Origin: Dasypus novemcinctus
Taxonomy: Eukaryota > Chordata > Mammalia > Cingulata > Dasypodidae
Assembly (NCBI RefSeq): GCF_030445035.2
Contig: NC_080704.1
Location: 27,694,499 to 27,758,498, forward strand
Length of the DNA stretch: 64,000 nt
Reading direction: 5' to 3'
Shown: piece by piece, positions 24,985 through 36,101 of the stretch
Numbering within the stretch: the stretch's first letter is position 1
Layout of the letters: every line of letters begins with the position of its first letter
The notes under the pieces: model-generated
What the model was told of the DNA's origin: nothing
The model's database searches: none
Seen by the model: only the letters and a program-made list of their open reading frames with translations
Translations under genes and position numbers: made by a program

Positions 24985-25335
24985 AGGGGGAGCAGTTGTG
25001 GCTAAAGCAGTTGAGCACCAGCCTCCCACATGGGAGGTCCCAGGTTTGGTTCCCAATGCCTCCTAAAGAAGACAAACAAACAACAAGTAGACTACAAGCA
25101 CAAAAACAAGGAGTGGATAACAAGAAAAAAAAAGAAATGAGCAGGGACCAGATGTGGCTCAAGCCGTTGAGCACCTGCCTTCTACATGGGAAGTCCCATG
25201 TTCAGTTCCCAGAGCCTCCTAAAGAAAGATAACCAGAACAACAAAACGAACAAAGAAAAAGACAACGAGAAGACAATGAGCAAAAACAACTAGCAAAAAC
25301 AACAAGCAGTGCAAACAACAAGTAAAACAGATGAG
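24985..25335 (+). mobile_element. Dimeric tRNA-derived SINE (older DAS type)
   Basis: Two tRNA-like heads in tandem. The first starts near 24988 with 'gcagttgtggctaaagcag' and B-box-like 'ggtttggttccc'; the second starts near 25143 with 'gcagggaccagatgtggctc' and 'gttcagttccc'. Each is followed by an A-rich 'acaaacaacaag' body. This resembles the dimers at 36102-36434, 42119-42451 and 61983-62205. Confidence 0.75.
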
Positions 25336-25779
25336 GGAGCCATGTGTGGGGGGTGTGGCTTGTGATTCAGGATTTCATGCATTTATCCTGGACTCTTACC
25401 ATGACTGAGCTTTACTATGAATATCACAATATCATTAATACTCGCTCTAAACAACAAGAGATTCTTTTTAAAAAACTTTTTGAAGATGGCTGGCAGATTT
25501 TAAGGCACATAAGCTAAAAACAATGACCCCTAAATTATGCAATACTCAATCAAATCAATCCAAATCCATCATTAGGACTTTAGCTATGGTCTCCAGTTAA
25601 CAAAACATTTAGAACGTATTGCCATGTCATACAACAATAGTCCTCAACCCTATCCTCCCATGTGTTTCCTGGGACTGGCATTCCTCTAAAATCAGTGCAC
25701 ATTAAACCAGCGCCAACAATGTACCTCCTTTGTTCTTTGGTGGCTCTTGCCCCCGTGTATGTAGGTTTTTAACATGAAC

Positions 25780-26115
25780 GTGAAAAGAAAAGCCCAGTCC
25801 AACCTGCCAATCGGAGGGCGAGAGCCAAACAGGACGCGACGGCATCAGTCCTCACGCCCTCCAGGGGCCCTGTTGCGTGTGCGGAACGTGTGTTGCGTGT
25901 CGCCGACGTGCTGCGTGCGTGCGGCTGACGTGCCGTGGAGGAGGTGCTGCGGCAGAGGGCGCTGTGTGCTTGCGGAGAACCTGCAGTGTGCAGGGGGGCG
26001 CCAGAGTTCCCAGAAGGACCCAGAACGTTCCACGCCTCAGCCTAGGCGCATCCGTGGCCTGAAGTCCCGTCCCGATACCACGCCATGAAGCCCAGCGCGG
26101 CCGCCGGCCGCCCAG
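25780..26115 (+). promoter_or_regulatory. CpG-rich promoter and 5' exon of the SUPT20H-like gene
   Basis: A sharply CpG-rich stretch directly upstream of the gene, in contrast to AT-rich surroundings. It includes three head-to-tail repeats of about 20 bp (25871-25890, 25891-25910, 25911-25932), each ending in ACGTG; the last contains TGACGTG, a CRE-like core. A possible start codon at 26085 (gcc before it) opens MKPSAAAGRP and runs into a donor at 26116. No TATA box is seen at a sensible distance. Promoter role is inferred from composition and position. Confidence 0.6.
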
Positions 26116-26308
26116 GTACGGGTGTTTCCCGCAGCTAGCAAGACTGTGGGGCGCTTCTCTGGGTGGGGCAGGGGTTCCCGGAGTCCACGTGGAAACCAGG
26201 CCTTGCTCTTCGGTGAGGAGCTGCGGCAGTGCGGCATTTCGTAGTGCGGCGTGTTTGAAGACGTGGTTTTCACCCACCTCGTCAACACGCTTTCGTTTTC
26301 TCCTTTAG
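26116..26308 (+). other. Probable 5' intron (193 bp)
   Basis: Donor 'cccag|gtacgg' at 26116 and acceptor 'ttttctcctttag|ct' ending 26308 are both close to the vertebrate consensus, with a pyrimidine tract before the acceptor. Joining them puts the 26085 start codon in frame with the main coding region, adding 17 residues (MKPSAAAGRPAPPVDPT) before the Met at 26329. If unspliced, the frame is still open from 26251. Prediction only; no transcript evidence. Confidence 0.55.
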
Positions 26309-26328
26309 CTCCCCCAGTTGATCCTACA

Positions 26329-28794
26329 ATGGAACGAGCTTTAGAAGTAGCTTCGGATCGTGCTGATCACGCCATCGAAAGTGCCCAACAGAGACCTCCT
26401 GAGAGGACATACTTATCTAGCGGGGAAAAACCTTTATCTCAAAAACTTTATGACTTGTATATTGAGGAATGTAAAAAAGTGCCCGAGGCTACCGAGAATC
26501 AAAGAAGCAATGTGAACTTGTTAGAGAAGCTTGTCGCAAAAGAGAGATTGCCGTGTTTAGTGATCAATCTATACCCAGGAAATGAGGGATATTCTCTAAT
26601 ACTCAGGGGGGGGAATGGATCCGATTCTGAGACCATTCACCTGCCTTATAAACAAGGGGAATTGCTTCAATACTTGGATGCAGAAGAATTGCCTCCTGGT
26701 TTGGTCGATCTCCTAGAAAAATGTCACGTTAACATGTTTCATTCTGGATGTGTCATAACAAAGATATGTGACTACAGGCAGTGCAGTGATAGGGAATCTC
26801 CTGGTTGCCAAAGTAGGCATACTCTCTTACGTCGACCTATGCAGACATTAATCAGTGATGTGAATTCAGTAACAAATGATAACCATGAACCTACCGAGGA
26901 AGATAGACTTTTGCTTGAGAGCCAACTTACCGTAGCAACAGCTGAGCCCCCATGTCTTGATCCTTCTGTATCAGTAACCTGCACTGCAAACAGACTGCTG
27001 TATAACAAGGAAACAATGAACACACCCTCCATGGAACAGAATTTCAAGGGAGATTCTTGGTCCCCTCTGAATCAACAGCAGGAGCTGTCTCGTTGTCCAC
27101 CTCCTCCTCAGCAAAGCTTCTCGACTTCTTCCCCAAAAAGCACAGGAAGAAAGGCAGGTCAGCAGTCCGACCTCAACATCTCTATCGCGGGAAATTGTGT
27201 AGATATATGGAATCAGGGTCTCTGTAATTTGGCCATACCTTCAGAAATGGATGTGGAGAATTATGCCACGGTGGGAAAATGTATCCAATCTGATGACTTC
27301 CTACCGACATTCTGGCCACACTGTGATCTAAATGATGATTATGGATTTGAATGGGAAGATGGCAGGCAGTCTCAGAACACAAAGCTGAATGTCATGCAGT
27401 CACTTAACGATCCATTTATCTCTGGTAACATACAGCCATGTCTAGAAGATGAAGACAGCTTCGGTAGCGAGCTGTGTCTCTGCCCCTCCTTCACAGATGA
27501 CCATTCAGATTGGTTCATGATGGGATCAAAGGCCGATGCTGAGCATGGATTCAGGCAGTCCCCGGAATTAATCCAGAAGGAAGTCGTATGTCCACCCAAG
27601 ATGTCACACAGCTCTAGTGGCTCAGCCAGTCTGAGTCACCTTTCTCTAGGGAAGGAAACCTTTTTGGTTCAGTCTTCAGTATCAGGGAAGGGAATGAAAC
27701 GTCATCGATCACCCACCAAACTTCCCTCAAGCTCAGGAACCCAATCCTCAGGTAATGGTTTTACTCTACTACAGGCAACCAGCAGTTTTAAATCTCCAAC
27801 TCCTCCTGCTGCTGAGCCACGGCGTCCTTCCTGGAAGTCATCCAGGAAGCTCAAGCGAGTCAGCATACCTGCCCCAGCTGTACCGCCACCTGCCCCAGCT
27901 GCCCCACCACCTGCCCCAGCTGCCCCGCCACCTGCCCCACCTGCCCCGCCACCTGCCCCAGCTGCACCGCCACCTGCCCCAGCTGCACCGCCACCTGCCC
28001 CAGCTACACCGCCACCTGCCAGCTCATCACAGAGAGCCACAGCCAGCCAGATCACGGTCAGCTCTGCTGGACTGAACTTGATCAGTGTAGTGGGCTTAGC
28101 TGGTGGAGCGCAGGCTCTCGTGTGTGGGTCAAACCCCGTGCTGAGCTGTACCTCTCCTGCCACCACTTCTGCAGGAATTAATCTGAGTGGCCTGCCTCCC
28201 TCGGAAGGTGCCCTACCAAATGCTGCGCCAGTGGCAGCACAGCCAGCTTCTCAAGGAGGCATTTCCCTTGTGATAAAAAGTGCTTCGAATCTCAGGCCCT
28301 TAACTGTGCTCCACCTCCCAAGAGGCTCACTCATTTTGAACGCTCTGCCCCAGCAGCCGCAACAGCTCTCTCAGGCCACTCCTCAGCAGCCACTTCAGCA
28401 GCCCACAGCTCTTGGTCCTCGACAGCCACAGGTTCAGGGTCCTCAGCAAGACTCAGTCAGCCCAGGACAGGCCTTACCCGCTCAGCCAGCTGCCGTCATT
28501 AACGTTACTGGGATAGGGACCTTTGTGCAGTCCCAGCCAGCCCGGGCGTCTTACGTTGACCCTGTCCAGAAGACACCCCAGCAAAGCCTTCGTCCGCCGA
28601 AATTACAGTTCTTCCAGGCCTTTCCACAGCAGCAGCAACAGCTCCAACAGTTGCGAATCGTGCATCTTCCAGTGGGTGCAGAGACCGCGGCAGCACCAGC
28701 GGCTCAGCCACTTCAGCATCAGCCTCAGGAGACACGCGGCAGCCAGTCCAAAGGTACGAGGAAGGGCGGCAAGCCGACCACCCCCAAGGCTTGA
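26329..28794 (+). CDS. SUPT20HL1: SUPT20H-like protein (SPT20/FAM48 family), intronless coding region
   Basis: Encodes an 821-residue homologue of SPT20, a structural subunit of the SAGA histone acetyltransferase complex in the nucleus. The SPT20 domain spans roughly residues 35-205: [50 protein letters not shown] and the [17 protein letters not shown] segment. A serine-rich middle follows, then a proline/alanine heptad array (about 515-564) and a Gln/Pro-rich C-terminus (about 672-800) ending [11 protein letters not shown]. Length is close to the roughly 780-820 residues of mammalian SUPT20H and SUPT20HL1. The parent gene has many introns; here the coding part is one exon, so it is a retrogene, with no stop or frameshift over 2.46 kb, implying selection. 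The Met at 26329 has a strong context (A at -3, G at +4) and aligns with the family N-terminus; 26085 via splicing is an alternative. The symbol follows the X-linked intronless mammalian copies; it could be SUPT20HL2 or an independent copy. Confidence 0.88.
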   Translation: MERALEVASDRADHAIESAQQRPPERTYLSSGEKPLSQKLYDLYIEECKKVPEATENQRSNVNLLEKLVAKERLPCLVINLYPGNEGYSLILRGGNGSDSETIHLPYKQGELLQYLDAEELPPGLVDLLEKCHVNMFHSGCVITKICDYRQCSDRESPGCQSRHTLLRRPMQTLISDVNSVTNDNHEPTEEDRLLLESQLTVATAEPPCLDPSVSVTCTANRLLYNKETMNTPSMEQNFKGDSWSPLNQQQELSRCPPPPQQSFSTSSPKSTGRKAGQQSDLNISIAGNCVDIWNQGLCNLAIPSEMDVENYATVGKCIQSDDFLPTFWPHCDLNDDYGFEWEDGRQSQNTKLNVMQSLNDPFISGNIQPCLEDEDSFGSELCLCPSFTDDHSDWFMMGSKADAEHGFRQSPELIQKEVVCPPKMSHSSSGSASLSHLSLGKETFLVQSSVSGKGMKRHRSPTKLPSSSGTQSSGNGFTLLQATSSFKSPTPPAAEPRRPSWKSSRKLKRVSIPAPAVPPPAPAAPPPAPAAPPPAPPAPPPAPAAPPPAPAAPPPAPATPPPASSSQRATASQITVSSAGLNLISVVGLAGGAQALVCGSNPVLSCTSPATTSAGINLSGLPPSEGALPNAAPVAAQPASQGGISLVIKSASNLRPLTVLHLPRGSLILNALPQQPQQLSQATPQQPLQQPTALGPRQPQVQGPQQDSVSPGQALPAQPAAVINVTGIGTFVQSQPARASYVDPVQKTPQQSLRPPKLQFFQAFPQQQQQLQQLRIVHLPVGAETAAAPAAQPLQHQPQETRGSQSKGTRKGGKPTTPKA
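27871..28020 (+). repeat. In-frame 21-bp tandem repeat coding PPPAPAA units
   Basis: About seven copies of a 21-bp unit of the 'ccgccacctgccccagctgc' type inside the SUPT20H-like gene, coding proline/alanine heptads (PPPAPAA with V, P and T variants). It leaves the frame open. The region likely varies in length between individuals. Confidence 0.9.
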
Positions 28795-30345
28795 GTATCG
28801 CGTAATTTCTTTTCTCTTTTTAAAAAGCGCAAGAGCAGTGAAACAAAGGGACTGTGAGTGTTTACTTGATTGTCGTTTTTTGAATGTCAGTAGCTTCCAT
28901 TGCTAGATATACTAATTTGATACAGAAGGCCAGCCCTCTGATTTTAAAATATAAGCGGGCAAGTCATTTAATGAATCAGTGACCAAGTCACTGCTTTTAA
29001 AAATGATTCACAGTATGTACTAAAAATAGCATGTACTGAAGTGACCTAAAAACTACTAGGAATGTCTTTCAGAAAACTGTAGTTTGATTCTTTTTTTTTT
29101 TTTAGTATGAAAGGTTTATACCCATTGTATTGAATACAATTTTAAAAATCCATTTTGGAAAAAAAAGTTTCTACTTTTTATTTTATTTTTTAATTATCTT
29201 TTTTAAAAGTCATCACACAAAATGTTACAGTAAAAAACATAAGAGGTTCCCATATACCCAACTCCCCACCCCGATCAATTTTTTTATTGTATTTTTTGAA
29301 GATACCTAGATCACAAAAAATGTTATAGTAAAAAAATATAAGAGGTTCCCATAAACCCCCCACCCACCCTCACCCCACTCCTCCCATATAAGAAAAGTTG
29401 TTTTTAAATGACAGAAAAATGACACATTTTACACTTTGTTCCAGTTCATCAGAGACCTCCAGTTGCGCAGATGGAATTGGTGGCAGGTATGCTGGGGTGA
29501 TAGTCCCTAACCCTTTAGAAGGTTCCATCTGCATTCATTGCCCCTTGCAGACCCCAGCATCTGCTCCTCACTGGACACTGCCACTTTATCAATCTTTATA
29601 AAGTTCTTTAGAGTTTTTTAGAACTCTAGCTTGTTTGCAAAAGGTGAGTGCCCTCACCTTTGAAAATCATTTTCGTTTGCATTTCATGTTGTGACCTCGT
29701 TAGCTCCTTTTTATCTTTTTCCTTCCCTTTGCTTGTAGTCACTTGTTCAGCAGCCCCCTGCTCCCTCATCTCTCTTCCTTCCTTCTTGTTTCCGTGGGAC
29801 TCGAAAGATCCCTGAACTTGGCTGTGCCTCTCATATTTTCCTCTATTACAATTGTGAAGGGCAGTCAGTCTACATAAAATTTGTATTTCTAAGTTCACTT
29901 GCCTCTGCCTTTTGCCCTGAAGAAAGGGACATTTTGTCTGGTAGTTCCCAAAGGCAATAGTGAAGAGAGAGTTAACCGGTGATCTCGATGCACCTGGCTG
30001 TGCTCACGTGCTGCCGATCCTGTTAAAGATTTGCCCAGACTTCAAGCAAACCCATCAAGTTTGCCAGCCGAGTGACACCAAGCCCATTAGAGCTGTATGT
30101 AGCCCGGCCTGGGCCTCTTTGAGAAGGGAACCAGTGCTGGGGCCATTTGCAAAGAAGGGATTACACTTGGCCTTGGGAGGCAACCAGGGAGCTGACCTCA
30201 GCATCTCTCCCTGCTAGGTGTTCTGCCTTCCGCTTGCCCCACCTCTAGTCCTTACCAGCACTACAGAGATAGCTGCTAACTTGCACTTGATTCATGTGGC
30301 TCTCCCTTCCCAGGCAAACAAATAAATTCAGTTTTGTTTCAGATG
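28795..30345 (+). other. Probable 3' UTR of the SUPT20H-like gene
   Basis: No AATAAA or ATTAAA is seen between the stop codon and 30320. The first AATAAA is at 30321-30326, followed by a GT/T-rich stretch (about 30335-30380), a plausible polyadenylation site. The implied 1.5-kb UTR contains an L1 3' end (29175-29390). No transcript evidence, so the end is inferred. Confidence 0.4.
29175..29390 (-). mobile_element. L1 3' terminus, minus strand, partly duplicated
   Basis: Two successive L1 3' end segments in reverse orientation, each with 'aagaggttcccata' (about 29241 and 29340). A weak duplication (aaaagtt about 29162-29169 and 29393-29399) flanks the pair. Confidence 0.75.
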
Positions 30346-31270
30346 ATTATTCTCTGGTCTTCTTTTATTTCTTTCTAACCATCCCCACCAGGGTTGGTAC
30401 TTTGATGTAGCTGCCACACAGATGAAGAGGAAAGAGCATCACTCTGGAAATAGAGTCCTAGGTGTGTGTTCATTCAGACAGCTGGGTGGGGAGGACTTCC
30501 CTCGTGCCTTGTGCTGTGTCAGGCCCTAGGTGGGATGGAGAGATCACACGCCCCAAAGAAAGGACAATAATTCTGAATCTCTGCCTTGTTCGTATCTTAT
30601 CTAGTTTTATCCCTCAGCAATTTAACCTAGATGGACAGTGTGATCAAGTCTCAACAGAAAGATGAATAATAAATAAATATGAGTATCCTCAGAAGGCTCA
30701 AGGTGCTAGTGGCTTATAACCTTACACATCAGAGATCAGGCCAAGGCCAGGGAGATGATGGAAATAAGATTCCAAGAAAGAGCGGCCAACCCATGAGGTC
30801 CATTTATGGGCCTGTATAGATATTTGACCTATAAATGATCAGTTAAAATAAAAACGCTATCATTCCATTCTAGATTCGTTTTGAGAAAATCTTGTGGAAA
30901 ACCACCACTTTCTAATAACTTTTTGTTTACTTCTGAAAACCTTAGGGCCTTTTTGGACCAGGTGTCTGTCTCTGGGGTCCCGTTCCCACTTCTCCCAGCT
31001 CCCAACTGATACCATAGTGTCCTTTGTTTTTACTGAATGCTGGCTCCCCCCAAATCACCCAGGCACCCTGTTCAGATCTGAGGTTATTCCTTCCAGTAAG
31101 GGAGAGTACTATCTTGACAGAGTCTTGGTCGTGTTTCAAACAGTTAAATATAATTTCCCATAAAACCTAATAAAATAATCCTTCATCTCCAGGATTTCCT
31201 TCTTTCCGCTTCAACAAAAATATACTTAGTTGCTTTAATTGCATTTTGAAAAACACCTCAGGCTGTAAAA
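30346..31270. other. Intergenic, no gene recognised
   Basis: About 900 bp without a recognisable exon or confident repeat; the open stretch at 30894-31163 has no family match I know. Confidence 0.45.
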
Positions 31271-31274
31271 TAGA

Positions 31275-31480
31275 GGAATTTTTCCTCTGTGTTCTTCCTA
31301 TGTGCTGGGCATTGCTCCCCCCTCCTTTACATGTTTTGACTCACTTAGTCCTTTCACAAACCAGGTAAGGAAGTTACAGTTAGAGATGAGGAACAAAGCT
31401 TTGGGTGGTTGTCCTTTGTTCAAGGCCCCCAGCTAAGAAGTGTTAGAGCCCAGATTTGGACCCAAGCCTCCCGAAGTGAG
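31275..31480 (+). repeat. MIR-family SINE
   Basis: MIR order is visible: 'cctatgtgctgggcattgc', 'actcacttagtcctttcaca', 'agagatgaggaac', 'agcccagatttggacccaag'. Confidence 0.75.
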
Positions 31481-31689
31481 AGACCATGTCCTTTACTGTA
31501 CTGCTCTCTCCAGTGGCATGTCTCAATCCACACACTACATTTTCATGGGAAATACTTGATCTGTGTTTGGACTTTCTAAAATTTACACCTGAAGAAGTAA
31601 ATTCACATTCCAAAAAGACTTAGTTTTCCAGTAATTGAATGAAGTGCCAGTTTTTAATATTTTAAAGTTAAGTATATAATTACAAAATT

Positions 31690-31770
31690 AGATCTCAAGC
31701 ACACTTAGCCACATTTCAAATGCTCAGTAGCCAGACGTGGCTTGTGGCTACCGAGTTGGACAGCGCAGTT
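31690..31770 (-). repeat. Old MER-type DNA transposon scrap
   Basis: The 'agccacatttcaaatgctcagtagcc' type wording recurs at 41090-41270 and 47300-47430. All three belong to one old family that I do not name. Confidence 0.5.
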
Positions 31771-33555
31771 TGAGAGAGAAGAAGGAACAATGCAGATAAG
31801 AGAAAAGCCTTGGGCGTGAATTGGATACCAGTTCTTGCGATAGGGCAGGAGCCAATCGATAGAACACACAGATAGAATGATGATGCTTACTCCAAAATGT
31901 GCACCTGAGCTTTCAGGAATCCTAACTGCCTGAGGCCGGGCGGGCTGGGATCTGCAGGTAGAGATCAAGTGGCCGGTTCTGTGGAGCAAGGCCGGTAGTA
32001 GAGACTGAAAAACAAGTATCACCTTTACCAGGCTCTGCACTGCCCAATGCAAAGTGCCCACGAGGAGGATGTTACCCACCCCAAAATTAAATTAAGCCTC
32101 TCCTATCCCACCTCTACCCCAAGGAGCTTGAGACCTGAGGGAGCGGGAGAGAGAAGCACCAGCAGCATCTTCTGCACCTCCCACTGCTCAGGCACGGATC
32201 AGCCATGACTCAGTAATTGTGGGAGCTGGGTGATGGGTACGTGGCAGCTTGTTATATTATTCTCTCGACTTTAGCAAATATTTGAAATTGACTATATATC
32301 CTTCCATTTGAACAGTCAAGTTCCTGATGTTCCTACAACCCTGTCACACACCTTTCCGCATACCAACCCTCATCTGTGCCCCAGGTCCTCACAGGCCTGG
32401 CCCCCCCGCTGGCCCTTTCTTCTTCCCCACTTCCTTTACATAGCCACAGGCAGCAAAGGGTGTGTGAGTTAATTGTTAAATTCAGTTCAACAAGTTCCTC
32501 ATTAGGAACAAATTACCTGAGTTTGAAATCTGCTAATTTTCCAATCAGAGTGAGTGTTTGCACTTGTGCTTCGGAAATAATTACCATATGGTAAAAGCAA
32601 AACTTATGTGGGGATCAAAGTAAAGGTGAGGGAGGGCAGGAGCTTATTTTGGCATCTTCCCTGGAAACCCGTGTTGGCCTACGCAGGTTGGTTGAGATGC
32701 CGATGGACTTGGGATGGGCAAGCTCACCTGTAAGACTGTTATTGCAAAGGCTGTTTATTTCATGTGTTAAAACCTCTGAAAGGTGAACACAGTGACCATG
32801 GAAGGGAGAGCGGTGTGGTCTGCATAGGCCAGAATTGGATCTGGGGAGAGAGAAGAATCTTTTGAGTTCAGCTATTTCCAGTAAAAATACATTGATTCTT
32901 CTTCTTAAAACCGTCCTCAGTCTAAAGCATCTACATGAGTTAGAAATAAAACATTTCCTCGGGGGTGGAAGTGGCGAGTCTAAATGTCCTTTGGGTGAGC
33001 TCACAATGAATGTATTAGGGAAATCTCGAAAGAATTTGAAGAATTATAGGATGGTAATTGCTATAGAACACCTATGTGATGTGAAACAGAAGCTGGGTTT
33101 TCCACCTTCAGTTATTTGTCCCAGTCCCAAGTTTAGTGTCACTAATTCTAACACATTGGAAAGCCATGGTAAAGAAGAGTCCAGGCTTCAGGTAATTTGC
33201 AAGCCAATGCAGGAAAATTCCACCTGAGACTTTGCTTTTGAAACTTGGAGCTAAGAAAAGCTTTGTCTCCCCTCAGAAGGTAGTAACTTTCCTCTTTTCT
33301 GATAGCTGGAGTTGTGTAAGTGCTCAGGTTTCCCTTTCTACCTTGGCTGCCAGGAAACTCAAAACCAGTTGAAGCTCAAATCACTGAGTTTACATTTAGG
33401 GTTGGCACTTCAGCATTCCTTGTTCCTTATTTTCAATGTCTATTTGACTAATTCTGTTGACTTTTTTGTCATAGACTACTTCAAGTCTTTTAAAAGGAAA
33501 CTGGATGCAAACACCTCCGTACATGGGTAATCAAGTGCATAAATAAAAAGCTAGT
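31771..33555. other. Intergenic, no gene recognised
   Basis: 1.8 kb with no supported gene. Open stretches at 31705-32079 (-) and 32835-33227 (+) show no domain, splice context or repeat. Confidence 0.45.
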
Positions 33556-33559
33556 ATAG

Positions 33560-33700
33560 TTTCTATTCATTTATACACATTATCTCAAATCTTTTAAACT
33601 TTGTCCTTTAGGTATTATCCTCACAAATGAAGAAACAGAGTCCCTAATGGGACTTGCCATAGGCAGTCAAGCTGCTATTCGAGCCCCTTTCTGGCTGCTT
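33560..33700 (+). repeat. MIR-like fragment
   Basis: 'ttaggtattatcctcacaaa' followed by 'gaagaaacagagtccc' is MIR core wording. Confidence 0.6.
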
Positions 33701-34908
33701 CTAAAGCCCATGCTTTGTGTGCAGGTCCATGCAGCTGACTTGTTGAAGGCTCTTAACTTGGGGGTGAAGTGACTATATGAAGCAATTTTATTTTTTCCAA
33801 TCTGTGCTTTCAACCATGCAACACCAAGCCCCTTTTCTCATCCTTTAATGACACCTTGGGCAGATGTCCTAACTTTCTGGACTCTCTTGGTAAAGCTAAC
33901 CAGCCCCCATTACAATTTCCATAACATATCCTCTGGTCTTGGGGGCAGAGAGGGGAGAAACGAGACAGAAATGGTCCTTCCCCAGGTCTGATGCTGTGAT
34001 CTGCCGCGGTGGGGGGGTCTTCACACAGGAGACTGTTCTGGTTTTTCTGAGGTGGTAATGTTCAACTTCTTGTCTCCTTCTCTGAGGCCTCCCTCAGAGA
34101 AGAGCAGCTATGCTGACTCCCAAGCCTGTGTCTAGGGTCTGTATCGCATCTCCTGTGCAGCCCTCTCAGCCTTGCGCGCCTCTGTATGGCACCTCGGGGA
34201 TTGCTGAGGTCGCTTTCCACACTCTGGATGTTGTACGGTCAGAGATCAAGGTGAGAGTGATGTTCTCATTTTCTTTCCAAGCTCACTGCCCCTCAGTACC
34301 TTTTGAGCCTCTCACGGCCAGATATTTCTTTACCACAAGGGGGCACCAGACTCCAGGTTCACACACAACCATCTCAAAGAGCATGGACCACGCTAGCCCA
34401 AGAATTCTCTCACTAGCATTCTCAAGGCTCCAGGGTGGGCCTACGGATCTGTGCAGCACATCTCACCTGGCAGGGAACTGGATAGCAACCTTCAGTTTCT
34501 GCAGACCACCCCACCCTCCTTGAGCAATTCACTTTTGGGATTCTCCCCTCTCCTCTCCCTTTCCCAGACAGCCTCTCACCTGGAACATTTAACTCCTGTT
34601 ACCCCTCCCCAGTCCTTTCCTTATATAGACTGGAAAAGGGTGGCCTGCTGGGGGTTGCAGAGAATAATCAGAGTCATGGTGGCCCAGTTCTGCCATCTCT
34701 CAGTAATCTCTGAGAGGATGTGTCTTCTGGCTGGTTGGAAACTTTCTTTAGAATGTGGAAGCACTTGATGGTTTTTGTTTCCAGCTTGTGGCTTTGGCAA
34801 TTGTGGAATAACAGGAAAAATCCTGTTGCATACGTGCATGTGCACACACACATGCACACACACACAACTTCCCAGCCCTCTCCCATCCTTGCCTATTTAA
34901 GAGCTCTG
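33701..34908. other. Intergenic with a CA-rich microsatellite
   Basis: No gene recognised. A CA/TG microsatellite lies at about 34836-34866. Confidence 0.45.
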
Positions 34909-35322
34909 GGGAAGCGGACTTGGCCCAGTGGTTAGGGCGTCCGTCTACCACATGGGAGGTCCGCGGTTCAAGCCCCGGGCCTCCTTGACCCGTGTGCAGC
35001 TGTCCCACGCTCAGTGCTGATGCGCGCAAGGAGTGCCCTGCCATGCAGGGGTGTCCCCCGCATAGGGGAGCTCCACGCACAAGGAGTGCGCCCTGTAAGG
35101 AGAGCCACCCAGCGCGAAAGAAAGTGCAGCCTGCCCAGGAATGGTGCCGCCTACACAGAGAGCTGACACAAGAAGATGACGCAACGAAAAGAAACACAGA
35201 TTCCCGTGCCGCTGACAACAACAGAAGCGGACAAAGAAGAAGACGCAGCAAATAGACACAGAGAACAGACAACCGGGTGGGGGGAGGGAGGGGAGAGAAA
35301 TAAATAAATAAATCTTTAAAAA
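34909..35322 (+). mobile_element. DAS-type SINE (long subtype), near full length
   Basis: About 410 bp. A box 'tggcccagtgg' at 34921-34931 and B box 'ggttcaagccc' at 34965-34975 match the tRNA promoter consensus. The body includes 'cacagagagctgacacaag' and 'acagaagcggacaaagaag'; the tail is 'aataaataaatcttta'. No convincing target-site duplication is visible. Confidence 0.9.
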
Positions 35323-36090
35323 AGGCGCTTTGGCTGTGCCCTCTGAATTTCCACTGGGAAAAGGGAGAAGGAAAAAGAGATGGACTGAAGGGACGGGTTT
35401 TTTTTAACTGCTTGGGGAGAGTTTTCGGAAGAGTTTATTGTAAAACTTGGGTTAGAGGTCTGTGGTGGGTGGAAGGCAGCTGGGGAGCTTTAGCCCTCCA
35501 CCCCATCATCTCTATGAGGGGGGGATTCTTCGATGTGGAAAAGCGGTGTTCTCTCAGAATTACGTCAAGTGCTGTACAAATAGAGCTTCCAGATAGATCC
35601 CCTAATAACCTTCCCCCTTCCAGGCAGAGTATTCTGGGTCTCTAAGCTGCTGCTGTACAGAAATGTTGGCGCTTCTACCGAAAGTAAAGAGAAGAGGAAG
35701 AAAGGGGTTCTTTTGAGAAGTGGTGTTTGGGCCTATATGCACCCTCTTCATACTCTGAGAAACCAGAGTTATTTTGAAACTATTTTTTGGTATTATTTGG
35801 AGAGTGGGATGGCTGAAGTTGAGATTATGGAGGACTTGTGGTTATTGGTAATGACGAGGCCTAGGGTAAAACCGTGGGAGTGACTGCCTGGGGTAGGACA
35901 TGATCATTGGAGGGGAGGAAGGCCAGGAGCTGAGAGGCCAGCCAATTGGAAGGATGATCTGTGTGGATACTGAAGGCACTGAGGTTTCTTACCAGCGTAG
36001 TGTTGGGGAGAGTGACAATGAATCAGGCCCTAGAATCTTCCAGGTCTGATAGAGTAGTCTAGAGAGATCTTCCGCCATGTGGAAGGAGAG
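35323..36090. other. Intergenic, no gene recognised
   Basis: About 770 bp; no gene or firm repeat seen. Confidence 0.45.
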
Positions 36091-36101
36091 TGGTTTGGTT
36101 T

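Noticed and set aside
25774-26088. Arg-rich frame in the CpG-rich segment
   Set aside because: High GC suppresses stop codons; the frame does not join the SUPT20H-like coding region and no homology is recognised.
27702-28166. 154-codon Gly/Ala-rich reading frame on the minus strand
   Set aside because: It is the complement of the proline/alanine repeat in the SUPT20H-like gene and has no independent support.
34921-34975. tRNA-like promoter boxes that could suggest a tRNA gene
   Set aside because: They belong to the SINE head; the rest of the cloverleaf is not maintained and the same head recurs across the window.
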